Notes: a model not told the origin generated them from the letters alone. Shown: positions 45,679 through 55,113, counted from the first letter of the stretch. The stretch is DNA of 64,000 nucleotides from Paenibacillus sp. ACRRX (GCF_022346885.1 NZ_JAKRNK010000009.1:124001-188000), one strand, 5' to 3'. A program made the numbers and translations.

Positions 45679-45937
45679 TTGTTATGATCTAAGCGTACCG
45701 AAACAGCAATTAATCACTTAAGTTACAGCAATAACGTATAAAGGCTCCAATCATTCGTACCTATTAAATCCTCATTAGACAGAATCATCGCCTTCACTAC
45801 GAAACTTCCATGATCTTGAATTCATTTGATTCCCCTTTACACCAACTCCACAAATGCTGAGGCAGGACAAACTGATCCCGTGACGAAGTAATGAAGTATA
45901 CAAGCTGTACCACTACATACGAAGGGAAGCACCCTCT
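45679..45937. other. Intergenic region
   Basis: No gene is supported; no strong hairpin after the permease gene. Confidence 0.4.
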
Positions 45938-46363
45938 ATGATAACTAGAACGATGCGAGCTGTCCTATCATTTGTGCTGCTGTTTGTCTTGATCGTACAG
46001 CCAGCGCTGGCTGCTCCTAAACAGACAAAGGTGGAAGTGACATTTGTGAGCGCGGAATTGGTGGAAAATGATCATGTCGGCAACGAGTGGGCAACCGGCG
46101 CAACCGTTAACGGCAAGACGATCAAAGAAGGCGAAAGCCTTGTGCTGGCGGTGAAGGCAAACGGTTCAATTTCTTTAAAAGCTAACGCTGAGGAGCAGGA
46201 CAAGTATCCGGATAAAGGAACGGCAAGCCAATCGATCAAAGTAACGGCCATTAAGGCAAAAGCTTCAGAGAAAGTATTAAATGTGACGGTGACGGAGAAC
46301 CGCGGCAGGTACTCGGGTAACAAGGCTAAGTGGAAATTTATCTTTTCTGTCAAAACCAAATAA
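45938..46363 (+). CDS. Small secreted protein
   Basis: A 141-residue protein with signal peptide (AVLSFVLLFVLIVQPALA, cleavage after ALA-A) and a beta-rich, Lys/Glu-rich mature part (VEVTFVSAELVENDHVGNEWATG, VLNVTVTENRGRYSGNKAKWKFIF). No lipobox, cysteine or anchor. The family is not recognised; it may be an extracellular or periplasm-equivalent binding protein. AAGGGAAG precedes the start. Confidence 0.75.
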   Translation: MITRTMRAVLSFVLLFVLIVQPALAAPKQTKVEVTFVSAELVENDHVGNEWATGATVNGKTIKEGESLVLAVKANGSISLKANAEEQDKYPDKGTASQSIKVTAIKAKASEKVLNVTVTENRGRYSGNKAKWKFIFSVKTK

Positions 46364-46371
46364 CGAGCAGT

Positions 46372-46423
46372 AAAACAATCCCCTCCGTATACGCAATAGT
46401 TGCGATACGAAGGGGATTGTTTT
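46372..46423. terminator. Bidirectional terminator
   Basis: 13-bp stem AAAACAATCCCCT/AGGGGATTGTTTT with inner CGTAT/ATACG and A- and T-rich flanks. It serves both convergent genes (45938 and 46471). Confidence 0.87.
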
Positions 46424-46470
46424 GTGATCCGCGTATGCTAGTGTTACTTTACTTTTTCAACTAACCTAAT

Positions 46471-47814
46471 CTAGGCATTTGCTGCCAGCTTGCGTATTTG
46501 CTTCTTACGCCCGATCTGAATGAGCGTCAGGAACAATGAGGCCATCACACCACTTACAAGCAGTAGAATAAAGCATCCGTTCCAGCCAGATGACTCTACA
46601 ATAAAGCCTACAAGAGCACTTGCTGTCAGGTTGCCGAAGAGGTAGGCGAACAAGCCTGTCAAACCTACGGTTGTACCTACAGCAAATTTAGGCACGAAGT
46701 CAATCGCACTTAAGCCAATCAGGAATTGTGGTACGTAGATCAAGCAGCCGATCACAGAAATCGCGATGCTGATCGCCAATACGCTAGTAGATTGCCAATA
46801 TACCAGTGTGCCAAGGATAACGCCGACCATACTAATAATGCACAGTGGCATCCGGTTGCCTTTAAACAACTTGTCACTCAGCCAGCCCACAAGCAGGGAG
46901 CTTGGAATGGCTGCCCATTCAAATGCTGCGAAGGCCATATGGTACTGTGATTGCGTGAATCCTTTTACATCGGTCAAATAAAGCGGGACCCAGTTCAAGA
47001 CACCAAAGCGGATAAAGTAAACAAATACGTTTGCAAGGCACAAAAACCAAATAAATTTATTTTTAAGCACATAAGTGAACAATATTTCTTTTAACGACAG
47101 CTTGTCCCCTTCGGGGTTACGTTCCACATCGTCATAGTCGTTGCGGTACTCATCGATCGGCGGAAGGCCGACGGATTGAGGTGTATCCTTACCGCAGAAC
47201 AAGACAAAGATCGCAATGATGATCGCTAGAATAGAAGGGACGATAAATACGCCTGCTTGCCAATATGCCGTACCGAATATCCCTAGCGCAATACCTACAA
47301 TTGGAGCGATAATACCACCGCCAATGTTATGAGAGGTATTCCAGATTCCCATTTTGACGCCGCGTTCTTTCTTAGAGAACCAGTTTGCCATAACGATACT
47401 ACAAGGGGGAGCCCCCATACCTTGGAACATACCATTAAAGATCAGCAGCATAAAGATAAGAGCAAATGATGACGAGAAACCGAATCCGATATTTACGATG
47501 GCGGACAGCAACAGCCCGATCGCAATAAACCGCTGGGTGTGGGCTTTGTCAGCCAGATTCCCCATAAAAAACTTGCTTATGCCGTAAGTAACAGCCATGG
47601 CAGCGCTTAACAAACCGATCTGCGAAGGCGTAAAGCCATATTCGCTGGCTAAATAAGGTGTGGACAACGTAAAGTTGTTACGTACTAAATAGTAACCAGC
47701 ATAACCAACGAATATTCCCATCAAAGTGCGGATGCGGAAAATATTGTACATCTTAGCAATCATGTGCTCCGGAAGGCGTGGTACGGCTGGAGCTTTTTTT
47801 AACCAACCCAACAT
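46471..47814 (-). CDS. Organophosphate:phosphate antiporter (PgtP/UhpT/GlpT family)
   Basis: A 447-residue MFS protein with 12 hydrophobic segments. The OPA family pattern is clear: GYAGYYLVRNNFTLSTPYLASEYGFTPSQIGLLSAAMAVTYGISKFFMGNLADKA, GMGAPPCSIVMANWFSKKERGVKMGIWNTSHNIGGGIIAPI. It exchanges an organophosphate (phosphoglycerate, hexose-6-P or glycerol-3-P) for inorganic phosphate. Last gene of the five-gene operon, 12 nt after the substrate-binding lipoprotein, which strongly favours a sensed substrate as in PgtP/UhpT systems. Which phosphate ester cannot be read. Confidence 0.88.
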   Translation of the reverse strand: MLGWLKKAPAVPRLPEHMIAKMYNIFRIRTLMGIFVGYAGYYLVRNNFTLSTPYLASEYGFTPSQIGLLSAAMAVTYGISKFFMGNLADKAHTQRFIAIGLLLSAIVNIGFGFSSSFALIFMLLIFNGMFQGMGAPPCSIVMANWFSKKERGVKMGIWNTSHNIGGGIIAPIVGIALGIFGTAYWQAGVFIVPSILAIIIAIFVLFCGKDTPQSVGLPPIDEYRNDYDDVERNPEGDKLSLKEILFTYVLKNKFIWFLCLANVFVYFIRFGVLNWVPLYLTDVKGFTQSQYHMAFAAFEWAAIPSSLLVGWLSDKLFKGNRMPLCIISMVGVILGTLVYWQSTSVLAISIAISVIGCLIYVPQFLIGLSAIDFVPKFAVGTTVGLTGLFAYLFGNLTASALVGFIVESSGWNGCFILLLVSGVMASLFLTLIQIGRKKQIRKLAANA

Positions 47815-47826
47815 ATTTCATTCTCC

Positions 47827-48861
47827 TTAACCTTTTTTAGCTGCACGCAATCTGTTCCAAAGTTGAATGATTTGTTCATGCTGAGTTAACGAATGGTGGA
47901 TCGGAACAACTTTTGTGTTTAAACGGGCTATTTTGTCCCGCTGTACCGTCGGCGTTCCGAAGGATACGTGCTCCAGTATGGCGGCCGCATCCTGAGACAA
48001 GCTGTAATCGATAAACCAATCGGCGACACCTTCATTCGGCGCATGGCGCAGCTTCGAGATCGCGTTTACGGACAGTCCTGTATCCTTCGGCACACTGCTG
48101 AGAAGATCAAAGCCTGCTTCCCGCAGCTTGCGCTGATCGCCGAGAAAATTGATACCGATTACATATTCGCCAGCACTGACCGATTGGGCAGGCATATAGC
48201 CGTTTACCGTAAGGCTGCCGATATTGTCGTTCAGCTTGCGTACATAATCGGATGCTCGGCGCTCGCCCCAAGCTTCGTACAACGACAGCAAAAAGGTGTA
48301 AGCTGTGCCGGAGTAATTTGGGTCCGGCATTACGAGGCTGCCGCGATAAGCGGGGTGCAGGAGATCCTCCCACGCAGTGGGCAAAGACAAGCCCATTGGC
48401 TGAAATTCTTTGCGCCATCGCTCCTCATTGATCGCAATGGATAACTGTTCGACTTCGTATCCAGCCCAGTAGCGGTCCTCATCCTTCAAAGCAGCGGGAA
48501 TAGCCGTGAGGTTCGCACTGTTGATGGGCGAGGAGAGCTTCTCCTGCTTCATCGTTAAGTGAGCGTCCACCGTACCGCCGATCACAAGATCGGCCTGCGG
48601 CTTTAAAGCTTCCTTGGATACACGACGCAGTATTTCTTCCGTCGAGAGGCGAATATACTCGTACGTGCATCCGGTGCGCTGACAGAAGGAGGACAAGAGA
48701 GCGCTGCCAACTTCCTCGCGGGCGGCGACATAGGCGACTAAATGGCGGCCTTTTAACTCGGGATATCCTTGTTCGTCCACTGTAATAGCATGATGTTCAT
48801 TGGAACAGGCTGCCTGCGTCATTAGACAGACAACTAGTAGGAAGAAGAGTAATCGTTTCAT
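47827..48861 (-). CDS. Substrate-binding lipoprotein (PgtC/HptA-like sensor)
   Basis: A 344-residue lipoprotein with lipobox LMTQAAC after signal LLFFLLVVCLMTQ. Type II periplasmic-binding fold: GRHLVAYVAAREEVGSALLSSFCQRTGC and LSLPTAWEDLLHPAYRGSLVMPDPNYSGTAYTFLLSLYEAWG, ending in DYSLSQDAAAILEH. No ABC permease is adjacent, so it probably senses a ligand and signals to the kinase, as PgtC does for PgtB or HptA for HptS. Translation is coupled to the preceding gene by an ATGA overlap (48858-48861). Confidence 0.82.
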   Translation of the reverse strand: MKRLLFFLLVVCLMTQAACSNEHHAITVDEQGYPELKGRHLVAYVAAREEVGSALLSSFCQRTGCTYEYIRLSTEEILRRVSKEALKPQADLVIGGTVDAHLTMKQEKLSSPINSANLTAIPAALKDEDRYWAGYEVEQLSIAINEERWRKEFQPMGLSLPTAWEDLLHPAYRGSLVMPDPNYSGTAYTFLLSLYEAWGERRASDYVRKLNDNIGSLTVNGYMPAQSVSAGEYVIGINFLGDQRKLREAGFDLLSSVPKDTGLSVNAISKLRHAPNEGVADWFIDYSLSQDAAAILEHVSFGTPTVQRDKIARLNTKVVPIHHSLTQHEQIIQLWNRLRAAKKG

Positions 48862-49676
48862 CTTATATCAGCCTTTGCTTTCTTTGATTCAAACAGCTTG
48901 CCCAGGCTACTTTGCAAATAAATAGAGTTACCGTTATCGTCACCCATATATTGCATCACGATAAAGTCTGGATAGACAACAGCGTGCAGCAAGTCATTGC
49001 GGCTGTTTCGCAAGCTGTTGCCATGCTTGAATGCCGTAATGGTACCAAGCGGCTCTTGCTTTTGCAGCAGCAGCTGTTTAATCTCGACCATGTCTACAAT
49101 TTCGTGGGCTTGGCGGATCTGCGTGACCAAGTAACCCTTTTCATGAAGATGTACAGCTGCTTCAGCCTTGTTGACCCGATAGGTCACATCTTGGGCATCA
49201 CGTATGAAATCAGCATAATGCTCTGGTGTATAGAACAGGTTAAGCAGTTGAGTCTGAAAAGCGGACAACATCGGCGTCTTGTGGCCGGGTCCATAGAACC
49301 ATTTATTTAAGGTAAAACCATCTCCTAAAGCAAATGGCTGTTCATCCCCATTCAAATATTGAATACGGCCTGTAATCACGGCCTGCTCATTAGCTGGGGC
49401 CGAACCAGTGGTCGGATCATACTCCTGCTTAATGCGATCGATGTACGAAATGATGGCATGAAGGCTGACTTCATCAGTGACCTGCACGACACCCCATTGG
49501 TCATGCACAATAGTGGCTTGCACAGGCAGGGAATCGCTTACTTTTCGCAGGACTTCATTTCTGTCCTCGATAATGACGACGTTCTCATACATGCGATCAT
49601 TAAGAACGTAGCCTATACCAGACAAAAGCAATATAAAACCTGCAAACAGCAAGAAGCTCCATATAAGTTTGTTCAT
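48858..49676 (-). CDS. Membrane-anchored signalling protein of the phosphate-ester system
   Basis: A 272-residue protein with one N-terminal TM segment (LIWSFLLFAGFILLLSGIGYVL) and a large extracytoplasmic domain (VSDSLPVQATIVHDQWGVVQVTDEVSLHAIISYIDRIKQEYD, FALGDGFTLNKWFYGP). I do not recognise the fold; it could be the DUF3919 group, but I am not certain. It sits between the kinase and the lipoprotein gene and overlaps the latter by 4 bp, so it probably links ligand-loaded lipoprotein to the kinase. Confidence 0.7.
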   Translation of the reverse strand: MNKLIWSFLLFAGFILLLSGIGYVLNDRMYENVVIIEDRNEVLRKVSDSLPVQATIVHDQWGVVQVTDEVSLHAIISYIDRIKQEYDPTTGSAPANEQAVITGRIQYLNGDEQPFALGDGFTLNKWFYGPGHKTPMLSAFQTQLLNLFYTPEHYADFIRDAQDVTYRVNKAEAAVHLHEKGYLVTQIRQAHEIVDMVEIKQLLLQKQEPLGTITAFKHGNSLRNSRNDLLHAVVYPDFIVMQYMGDDNGNSIYLQSSLGKLFESKKAKADIR

Positions 49677-49749
49677 GATTGGTTACTCTCCTTCGATAGC
49701 ATAAACAACCATCATTTCATAATCGCCTCGCAAATGTTTCATAAATGTA

Positions 49750-51189
49750 TTATTTCTCGTTTTCCTGCATAGAAATCGTTTCCAGTGCTGTGGGTGTACA
49801 GAAACGCAGCTTGACTGTTGTACCTTCGCCTTCTATTGCGCGAAGCTCCATCTCGCCTCCCTGCTGGCGCATTAACTGTCTGCAGATGAGTAGGCCAAAG
49901 CCATTGCCAGAGTGAGAAGACAGCTTAGTATCTTCCGGCGCGAGCGCGAAATGCTCAAGTAGTTCCGTGCTGATGCCGATACCATCGTCTGAAATGGTAA
50001 CGATAACCGCATCATCTGTTGTCTGCTGCTGGAAGGTGATTCTGGTCGCATCGCTATACTTGATGGTGTTATCAAGCAAATTCAGCAAGATCTGTTTGGT
50101 CTTGTCCGGATCCGCTACTATTTTAATAGAATGAAGTTTATCGATAACAGTAATGCGATACTTTTCAAGTCGCGGTTTTACAACAAACACAGCTTCTACT
50201 GCAATACTTGCGATGTCACAAATCGTTGGTGATACGGAAAACGGACTATCTCCGTATTTGGACTGGCTGAGCAGCTCTTCCACAAGCGTCAGCAGCCGTT
50301 CGCTTTCTACGGAAATATGACGTAGGCTGGTCTGAATATCCTGCTCGGCGTGCAAGCGTGGGATCAGATTCGCATACCCCATAATGGCGGTAAGCGGCGT
50401 CTTCAACTCGTGCGTCACACGATCCAGGAAGTCGCGCTGCTTGTCCTTCTCACGACTTAACTGCTCCATATGGAGCTCGATCGCGTCTGCCATCGCATGA
50501 AATGATTGTGCCAACTGGCGAATCTCTTCATAATCATGCAGTCCAATGCGGCTGCCGTAACTGCCGCCGGCAATCTTCTTAGCCATGTCGCGCAGCTGCT
50601 CGATAGGCCTGCTGAGCGAGGCAGCAAAGCGGTTCGCTACAACAATCGCGGCAATCAAGATCAGCAAGCAGGCGATCACAAAGGTTCCGTTCATCCGCTG
50701 CAGCAGCAGTGCCTCGTCTTCCAGCGGGTGGAGAAATCGGATCACTCCAATCACCTTACCGCCGACATATAAGGGACTAGAGAACAGCATCATAGGTGAG
50801 GGAGAAGCTTTTTGAATCATATAAGCTTTGTTTCCTTGGATGGCTTGTTCCATGTCTTGATTCACGTAGGGCAGCGCTGCACGTTCGGTGTCTGCCCATA
50901 TACGATTGTGAGGACTGAGAAGCTGAACTCTTAATCCCATACGTTTTGACAAATAGGATGCGATCAGCGGAGCACCATTCTGGAGGGTTACTTCTGGTGT
51001 ATCTTTCTGCTCGCGTTCGACATAATTGATCGTATAAATCTGTGCCTCTACACTCAGCTTTTGCAGCGAGCTTACGGCTGATTGATAAATGTTGTTTTGC
51101 AGCGAAATAATCATCACGATGTACAAAAACAACATGACGGGAATAAATAATGCTAAAATAGCCAGATTAAATCGTTTCTTTAAAGTCAT
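49750..51189 (-). CDS. Sensor histidine kinase
   Basis: A 479-residue kinase. TM1 (FNLAILALFIPVMLFLYIVMIISL), extracellular loop about 30-165, TM2 (GTFVIACLLILIAAIVVANRF), HAMP, HisKA with RDFLDRVTHELKTPLTAIMGYANLI (phospho-acceptor His), then HATPase with N-box LLNLLDNTIKYSDATRI, ISDDGIGIS and SGNGFGLLICRQL. ATG 51189 is preferred over GTG 51198 because AAGGTG lies 6 nt upstream of the ATG. Partner of the OmpR-type regulator 52 bp upstream on the same strand. Confidence 0.92.
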   Translation of the reverse strand: MTLKKRFNLAILALFIPVMLFLYIVMIISLQNNIYQSAVSSLQKLSVEAQIYTINYVEREQKDTPEVTLQNGAPLIASYLSKRMGLRVQLLSPHNRIWADTERAALPYVNQDMEQAIQGNKAYMIQKASPSPMMLFSSPLYVGGKVIGVIRFLHPLEDEALLLQRMNGTFVIACLLILIAAIVVANRFAASLSRPIEQLRDMAKKIAGGSYGSRIGLHDYEEIRQLAQSFHAMADAIELHMEQLSREKDKQRDFLDRVTHELKTPLTAIMGYANLIPRLHAEQDIQTSLRHISVESERLLTLVEELLSQSKYGDSPFSVSPTICDIASIAVEAVFVVKPRLEKYRITVIDKLHSIKIVADPDKTKQILLNLLDNTIKYSDATRITFQQQTTDDAVIVTISDDGIGISTELLEHFALAPEDTKLSSHSGNGFGLLICRQLMRQQGGEMELRAIEGEGTTVKLRFCTPTALETISMQENEK

Positions 51190-51241
51190 GGTTGTCACCT
51201 TATCTGCCGTTCATTTGCCATCGGCACAAGACACAAGGGCA

Positions 51242-51919
51242 TTAGCAGCAATCGATCTTGTAGCCGACGCCATAGATGGTCTTAATTCGATCGCCTTCTG
51301 GGCCAAGCTTCTTGCGCAGTCGCTGCACCATGATGTCAACCGCCCGTGTATTTTCGGGATAGTCGAGCTTCCATACCTTTAGCAGCAGGTCGTCGCGTGT
51401 GAAGATCCGCTGCTTGTTCGAGAGCAGAAGCAGAAGCAGATCATATTCCCGATAAGTTAGCGTTAACTCTTCCTCGTGTATAAAAATGGAGCGTTCCTCC
51501 GGATAGACCCGGAAAGGTCCGATCATTATTTTGCCAACCTCAGTATTCACTTGATTCTTGACGAGTCGACGCTCTATGACCTTAATACGAAGCAGCAGCT
51601 CTGTACTATGAAAGGGCTTTACGAGATAATCGTCTGCACCTAGCTGTAGACCAAGCAGCTTATCGTTCATTTGACCTTTGGCGGTCAGCAAAATGATGGG
51701 GATATCAGGGTCATTCTCTCTAAAGCCGCGCAGCAGCGTGTACCCATCTGTATCCGGCAGCATAACGTCTAAAATAATCATATCCGGCTTCTGTTTGTCC
51801 CAAATGGAAATTGCCTCCTGACCGTTGACGGCTGTAAGGACTTCGTATCCCTCTATCTCCAGGTTAAGGCGAATTAAATTCAGAATGCTCTGTTCATCGT
51901 CGACGACGAGAATGTTCAT
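51242..51919 (-). CDS. OmpR-family response regulator
   Basis: A 225-residue regulator. Receiver domain: MNILVVDDEQSILNLIRLNLE with the acidic pair DDE, MIILDVMLPDTDGYTLL (phospho-acceptor Asp near 52), ILLTAKG, ADDYLVKPF. Winged-helix DNA-binding domain: LTLTYREYDLLLLLLSNKQRIFTRDDLLLKVWKLDY and TRAVDIMVQRLRKKLGPEGDRIKTIYGVGYKI. ATG 51919 has AAGGAGG 5 nt upstream; the longer reading from 51991 would pass through a terminator. First gene of the five-gene operon. PgtA-type systems use NtrC-like regulators instead, so this is a differently assembled version. Confidence 0.92.
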   Translation of the reverse strand: MNILVVDDEQSILNLIRLNLEIEGYEVLTAVNGQEAISIWDKQKPDMIILDVMLPDTDGYTLLRGFRENDPDIPIILLTAKGQMNDKLLGLQLGADDYLVKPFHSTELLLRIKVIERRLVKNQVNTEVGKIMIGPFRVYPEERSIFIHEEELTLTYREYDLLLLLLSNKQRIFTRDDLLLKVWKLDYPENTRAVDIMVQRLRKKLGPEGDRIKTIYGVGYKIDCC

Positions 51920-51942
51920 AGCAGCCTCCTTGCTAGCGAAAT

Positions 51943-51956
51943 CCAAAGCGCTTACA
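51943..51956 (-). promoter_or_regulatory. cre-like site
   Basis: On the minus strand TGTAAGCGCTTTGG matches the CcpA site TGWAARCGNTWWCA in the first 12 positions and fails in the last two. It lies between the leader terminator and the ribosome-binding site of the response regulator, a roadblock position suited to catabolite repression. Confidence 0.45.
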
Positions 51957-51988
51957 TAAAAAAAGCAGCCTGTGAAAAAGGCCGCTTT
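51957..51988 (-). terminator. Leader terminator/attenuator of the response regulator
   Basis: On the minus strand AAAGCGGCC pairs with GGCTGCTTT (9 bp, one G-U), 9-nt loop, then a T-tract. It is either the end of the upstream DUF4870 gene or an attenuator, since a candidate promoter (-10 TATAAT at 52000-52005, minus) lies just upstream. Confidence 0.75.
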
Positions 51989-51999
51989 CATCTGTTCCT

Positions 52000-52005
52000 A
52001 TTATA
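52000..52005 (-). promoter_or_regulatory. Candidate -10 TATAAT upstream of the response regulator
   Basis: Perfect TATAAT on the minus strand; the -35 region (TATACA, 16 bp upstream) is weak. A start here would place the terminator at 51957-51988 at the very beginning of the transcript. Confidence 0.4.
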
Positions 52006-52119
52006 CTGACAAATCGAGGTTTGTATACGTTTAAAGGCATGGCCATCTCGTGAACATCATTTAAACTTTATCTACATGAACTTCTTTAATGATTGTTTCC
52101 TTAAATAAGAGTTATTCTA

Positions 52120-52425
52120 TTAGGCCCGATACTGAGTATCTTGGAGCACTTTAATCCCCATAACAATATTCCAGATAAATAGGATCAAGCTCAGCAGGAG
52201 CATGAACAAGATAAAGAAAATGCTGAAATGAAACTGTCCGGTAAAGAACGAGAAGATCGCTAGGACAATGCATCCTACAGGTGCGATGTGAGAGAGCAGG
52301 GCTCTGCCGGCATGTCGTTTCACATAAGGATCATTGGTGACGATGAGCAAGATGAGCGGACATAAAAATCCGGCAAAGAAAATGCTGAAATAGCTAAGTG
52401 AAGCTAGTATGTTTCGAGTTTCCAT
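52120..52425 (-). CDS. DUF4870-family membrane protein
   Basis: A 101-residue protein with three hydrophobic segments (ASLSYFSIFFAGFLCPLILLIV, HIAPVGCIVLAIFSFFTG, SIFFILFMLLLSLILFIWNIVMGI) and the motif NDPYVKRHAGRALLSH typical of DUF4870. Function unknown. It is transcribed towards the two-component operon. Confidence 0.85.
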   Translation of the reverse strand: METRNILASLSYFSIFFAGFLCPLILLIVTNDPYVKRHAGRALLSHIAPVGCIVLAIFSFFTGQFHFSIFFILFMLLLSLILFIWNIVMGIKVLQDTQYRA

Positions 52426-52664
52426 TGGATAAACGCTCCTTTAATCAAGTTATATCACAATACGTGGTTGGGCTAGCTTTCGTTTCCTACAAAAGGTAAA
52501 AGTGACGGTAATGTAAGTTTCTGATCCCTGCTTATTAGGTCTAAAGTAAGGGAGTCAAACTTCGTTACTTATGCACATGTTAACATAAAAATATATGACT
52601 ATTGTAACAATAGCTAATGCTTGTTATATTGAAATTTAGCTACTAGTGAAGGCAGGTGAGATTA

Positions 52665-55103
52665 GTGGAGCACATTCATGGCACTTACAATAGTTACTTA
52701 GTTCTTTTGTCTTACTTAATCGCAGTGACAGCTTCATATTCAGCATTGGATTTGGCAGGCAGAATTAGTATAACTAAAGGAATACGCCGTATGTTGTGGC
52801 TTATTCTGGGTGCTACGTCAATGGGACTAGGCATCTGGTCCATGCATTTTGTCGGCATGCTGGCCATGTCCCTTCCGATACCGATATCTTACGATATGGA
52901 ATATGTGGTTTTATCCGTGGTACTTGCCATATTTGTATCCAGCATCGCGCTGCTTACGGTAACACGCCGCACGATGGGTATAAAGGAACTGGTGGCCTCA
53001 GGTGTACTTATGGCGGCGGGAATATCAGGCATGCATTATGTTGGAATGGCCGCTATGATTATAGGCATTGTCTACGATAGGCTGCTAGTCCTCCTGTCGA
53101 TCGGCATTGCGGCTACAGCTTCGGCGTTAGCGCTGTGGCTGCTGTTTTATTTTCGCAAGGATCAATCCCGGCATGCGGTATGGTATAAGCTTGGCAGCGC
53201 GCTTATTATGGGAGCTGGAATAGCGGGAATGCATTACACGGGAATGTACGCCGCACATTTCCATGTGGGCGACAATATGAATTATCGTTCCGGACTAGAG
53301 ATTGAACCTAATAAATTGGGATACATGATTACGATAGCCACCTTATTTCTGCTCGGCATGACGGTGTTTGGTGTCTTTATTACGAAGCGATTGTCCCAAA
53401 AAGACTCGGTTATACAGGAACATGCGGGGTGGTACAGGTCATTGTATCACAACAATGCCGACGGCATCATTTCCGTTGACACATATGGACTCATTATGAG
53501 CGTGAATCCGGCTGTTTCCCGAATTATTGGGGTATCCGCAGAAGGTTACATCCATCAACACGTGTCTGCCTTCCAAATTAATGTCACGGAAGAATTGCGA
53601 ACGTTGACAAAAGAACGGTACTATCAATCATTTGATATTGATTCACGAAGTTATGATACAACGATTGTCCATCCAGACGGTACGAAGGTAGAGTTAAACG
53701 TTGTTAATATACCTGTTGAAATAGAAGGGGTTGTCGTCGGCAATCATATTATTGCGCGTGATGTGACAGAAGAGAAGCTCGCTAAGGGACAAATTGAGCA
53801 TCTCGCCTATCATGATGAGCTGACAGGGCTGCCGAATCGGCGGCTGCTAAATGAACTATTAGCGAAAGCAATAACCGATAATGAGTGCAGCGCTGTAGAA
53901 TTTGCTGTATTGGCGCTGGATATTGATCGCTTTAAGATGATTAATGACTCGCTCGGTCATACATATGGAGACCTATTTCTGCAGGCAGTAAGTGATCGAA
54001 TACTGGCTTGCGTAGACGGCGTTGATGCAGTGGTGTCACGTTTAGGTGGGGATGAGTTTATCATCATATGTCGTACCTCCATGGATGAGACAGTATGCGC
54101 AGCATTAGCGGATCGGATCGTTGAAGCGATGCGTCAGCCGTTTTCCCTCAAGGATAATGATTTCTATATTTCGACTAGTATAGGCATAGCACTGTTTCCG
54201 CAGGATAGCAAGGACCCTGTTGAGCTTATTAAACAGGCTGATGCGGCAATGTACGAAGTGAAAAAGAATGGCAAGAACGGCTATCAATTTTATACCTCCG
54301 ATCTGGATGTAGAATTGTTAGGACGTATCGAGCTGGAGGCTGACTTGCGTAAGGCTGTGACGCGAAATGAATTGGTTGTTTTCTATCAGCCACAAGTCAG
54401 TACAATTGATAATCGGATGGTGGGCGTAGAGGCACTTGTGAGGTGGAATCACCCGACAAGAGGCCTGCTCATGCCGGGTTCTTTTATCCCGTTGGCTGAG
54501 GAGACGGGACTTATTTACGAGATCGGCAACTGGGTCATGTACGAAGCTTGTCGCCAAATGCGGGCATGGCATGATGCAGGCGGGCCTTTAATTCCGGTGT
54601 CCGTGAACTTGTCGACCCAACAGTTCCATCATACTGATCTGCTGGGGCAGGTCGAACGTGTCTTGTTTGAAACGGGCCTTGGCGCGCAATATTTGGAACT
54701 GGAGATTACTGAAAGCATGATGATGGATGCTACAGTGTCTACGACTATTTTGCAGGAGTTAAATAAGCTCGGCATACGTATCAGTCTGGACGACTTTGGC
54801 ACGGGCTACAGCTCCTTGAGTTATTTGAAGATATTCCCGATCCATAAGTTAAAAATTGACCGTTCCTTTATCGCAGACATTTCCAGTAATGAGAATGATA
54901 AAGCGATTGTCGCTACGATTATTTCTATGGCTCAGCATCTCAAGTTGGATGTTGTTGCCGAGGGCATTGAGACGAAGGACCAGCTCGACATCTTAACGGA
55001 GAATGAGTGTCGCGAGATACAAGGTTATTACTTTAGCAAGCCGTTGTCGGCTGTAGATGTGGAACAGGCGTTTTTTGTGCCGATGCGGGGAAGCGTTGTT
55101 TAA
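52665..55103 (+). CDS. MHYT-PAS-GGDEF-EAL membrane signalling protein
   Basis: An 812-residue c-di-GMP protein. The MHYT domain (residues 1-235) has seven membrane segments and repeated M-H-Y motifs (MHFVGM, MHYVGM, MHYTGM), proposed to bind copper or redox ligands. A PAS domain follows (about 255-370), then GGDEF (about 385-545) with the intact active site SRLGGDEFII and EAL (about 560-805) with intact EALVRW and the later DDFGTGYSSLSYLK. Both catalytic domains look active, so net activity is unclear. GTG 52665 (MEHIHGTYN) is preferred to GTG 52656 because the homologous N-terminus starts there and GGCAGGTGAG lies at the right distance. Confidence 0.93.
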   Translation: MEHIHGTYNSYLVLLSYLIAVTASYSALDLAGRISITKGIRRMLWLILGATSMGLGIWSMHFVGMLAMSLPIPISYDMEYVVLSVVLAIFVSSIALLTVTRRTMGIKELVASGVLMAAGISGMHYVGMAAMIIGIVYDRLLVLLSIGIAATASALALWLLFYFRKDQSRHAVWYKLGSALIMGAGIAGMHYTGMYAAHFHVGDNMNYRSGLEIEPNKLGYMITIATLFLLGMTVFGVFITKRLSQKDSVIQEHAGWYRSLYHNNADGIISVDTYGLIMSVNPAVSRIIGVSAEGYIHQHVSAFQINVTEELRTLTKERYYQSFDIDSRSYDTTIVHPDGTKVELNVVNIPVEIEGVVVGNHIIARDVTEEKLAKGQIEHLAYHDELTGLPNRRLLNELLAKAITDNECSAVEFAVLALDIDRFKMINDSLGHTYGDLFLQAVSDRILACVDGVDAVVSRLGGDEFIIICRTSMDETVCAALADRIVEAMRQPFSLKDNDFYISTSIGIALFPQDSKDPVELIKQADAAMYEVKKNGKNGYQFYTSDLDVELLGRIELEADLRKAVTRNELVVFYQPQVSTIDNRMVGVEALVRWNHPTRGLLMPGSFIPLAEETGLIYEIGNWVMYEACRQMRAWHDAGGPLIPVSVNLSTQQFHHTDLLGQVERVLFETGLGAQYLELEITESMMMDATVSTTILQELNKLGIRISLDDFGTGYSSLSYLKIFPIHKLKIDRSFIADISSNENDKAIVATIISMAQHLKLDVVAEGIETKDQLDILTENECREIQGYYFSKPLSAVDVEQAFFVPMRGSVV

Positions 55104-55113
55104 TGTACTATAG

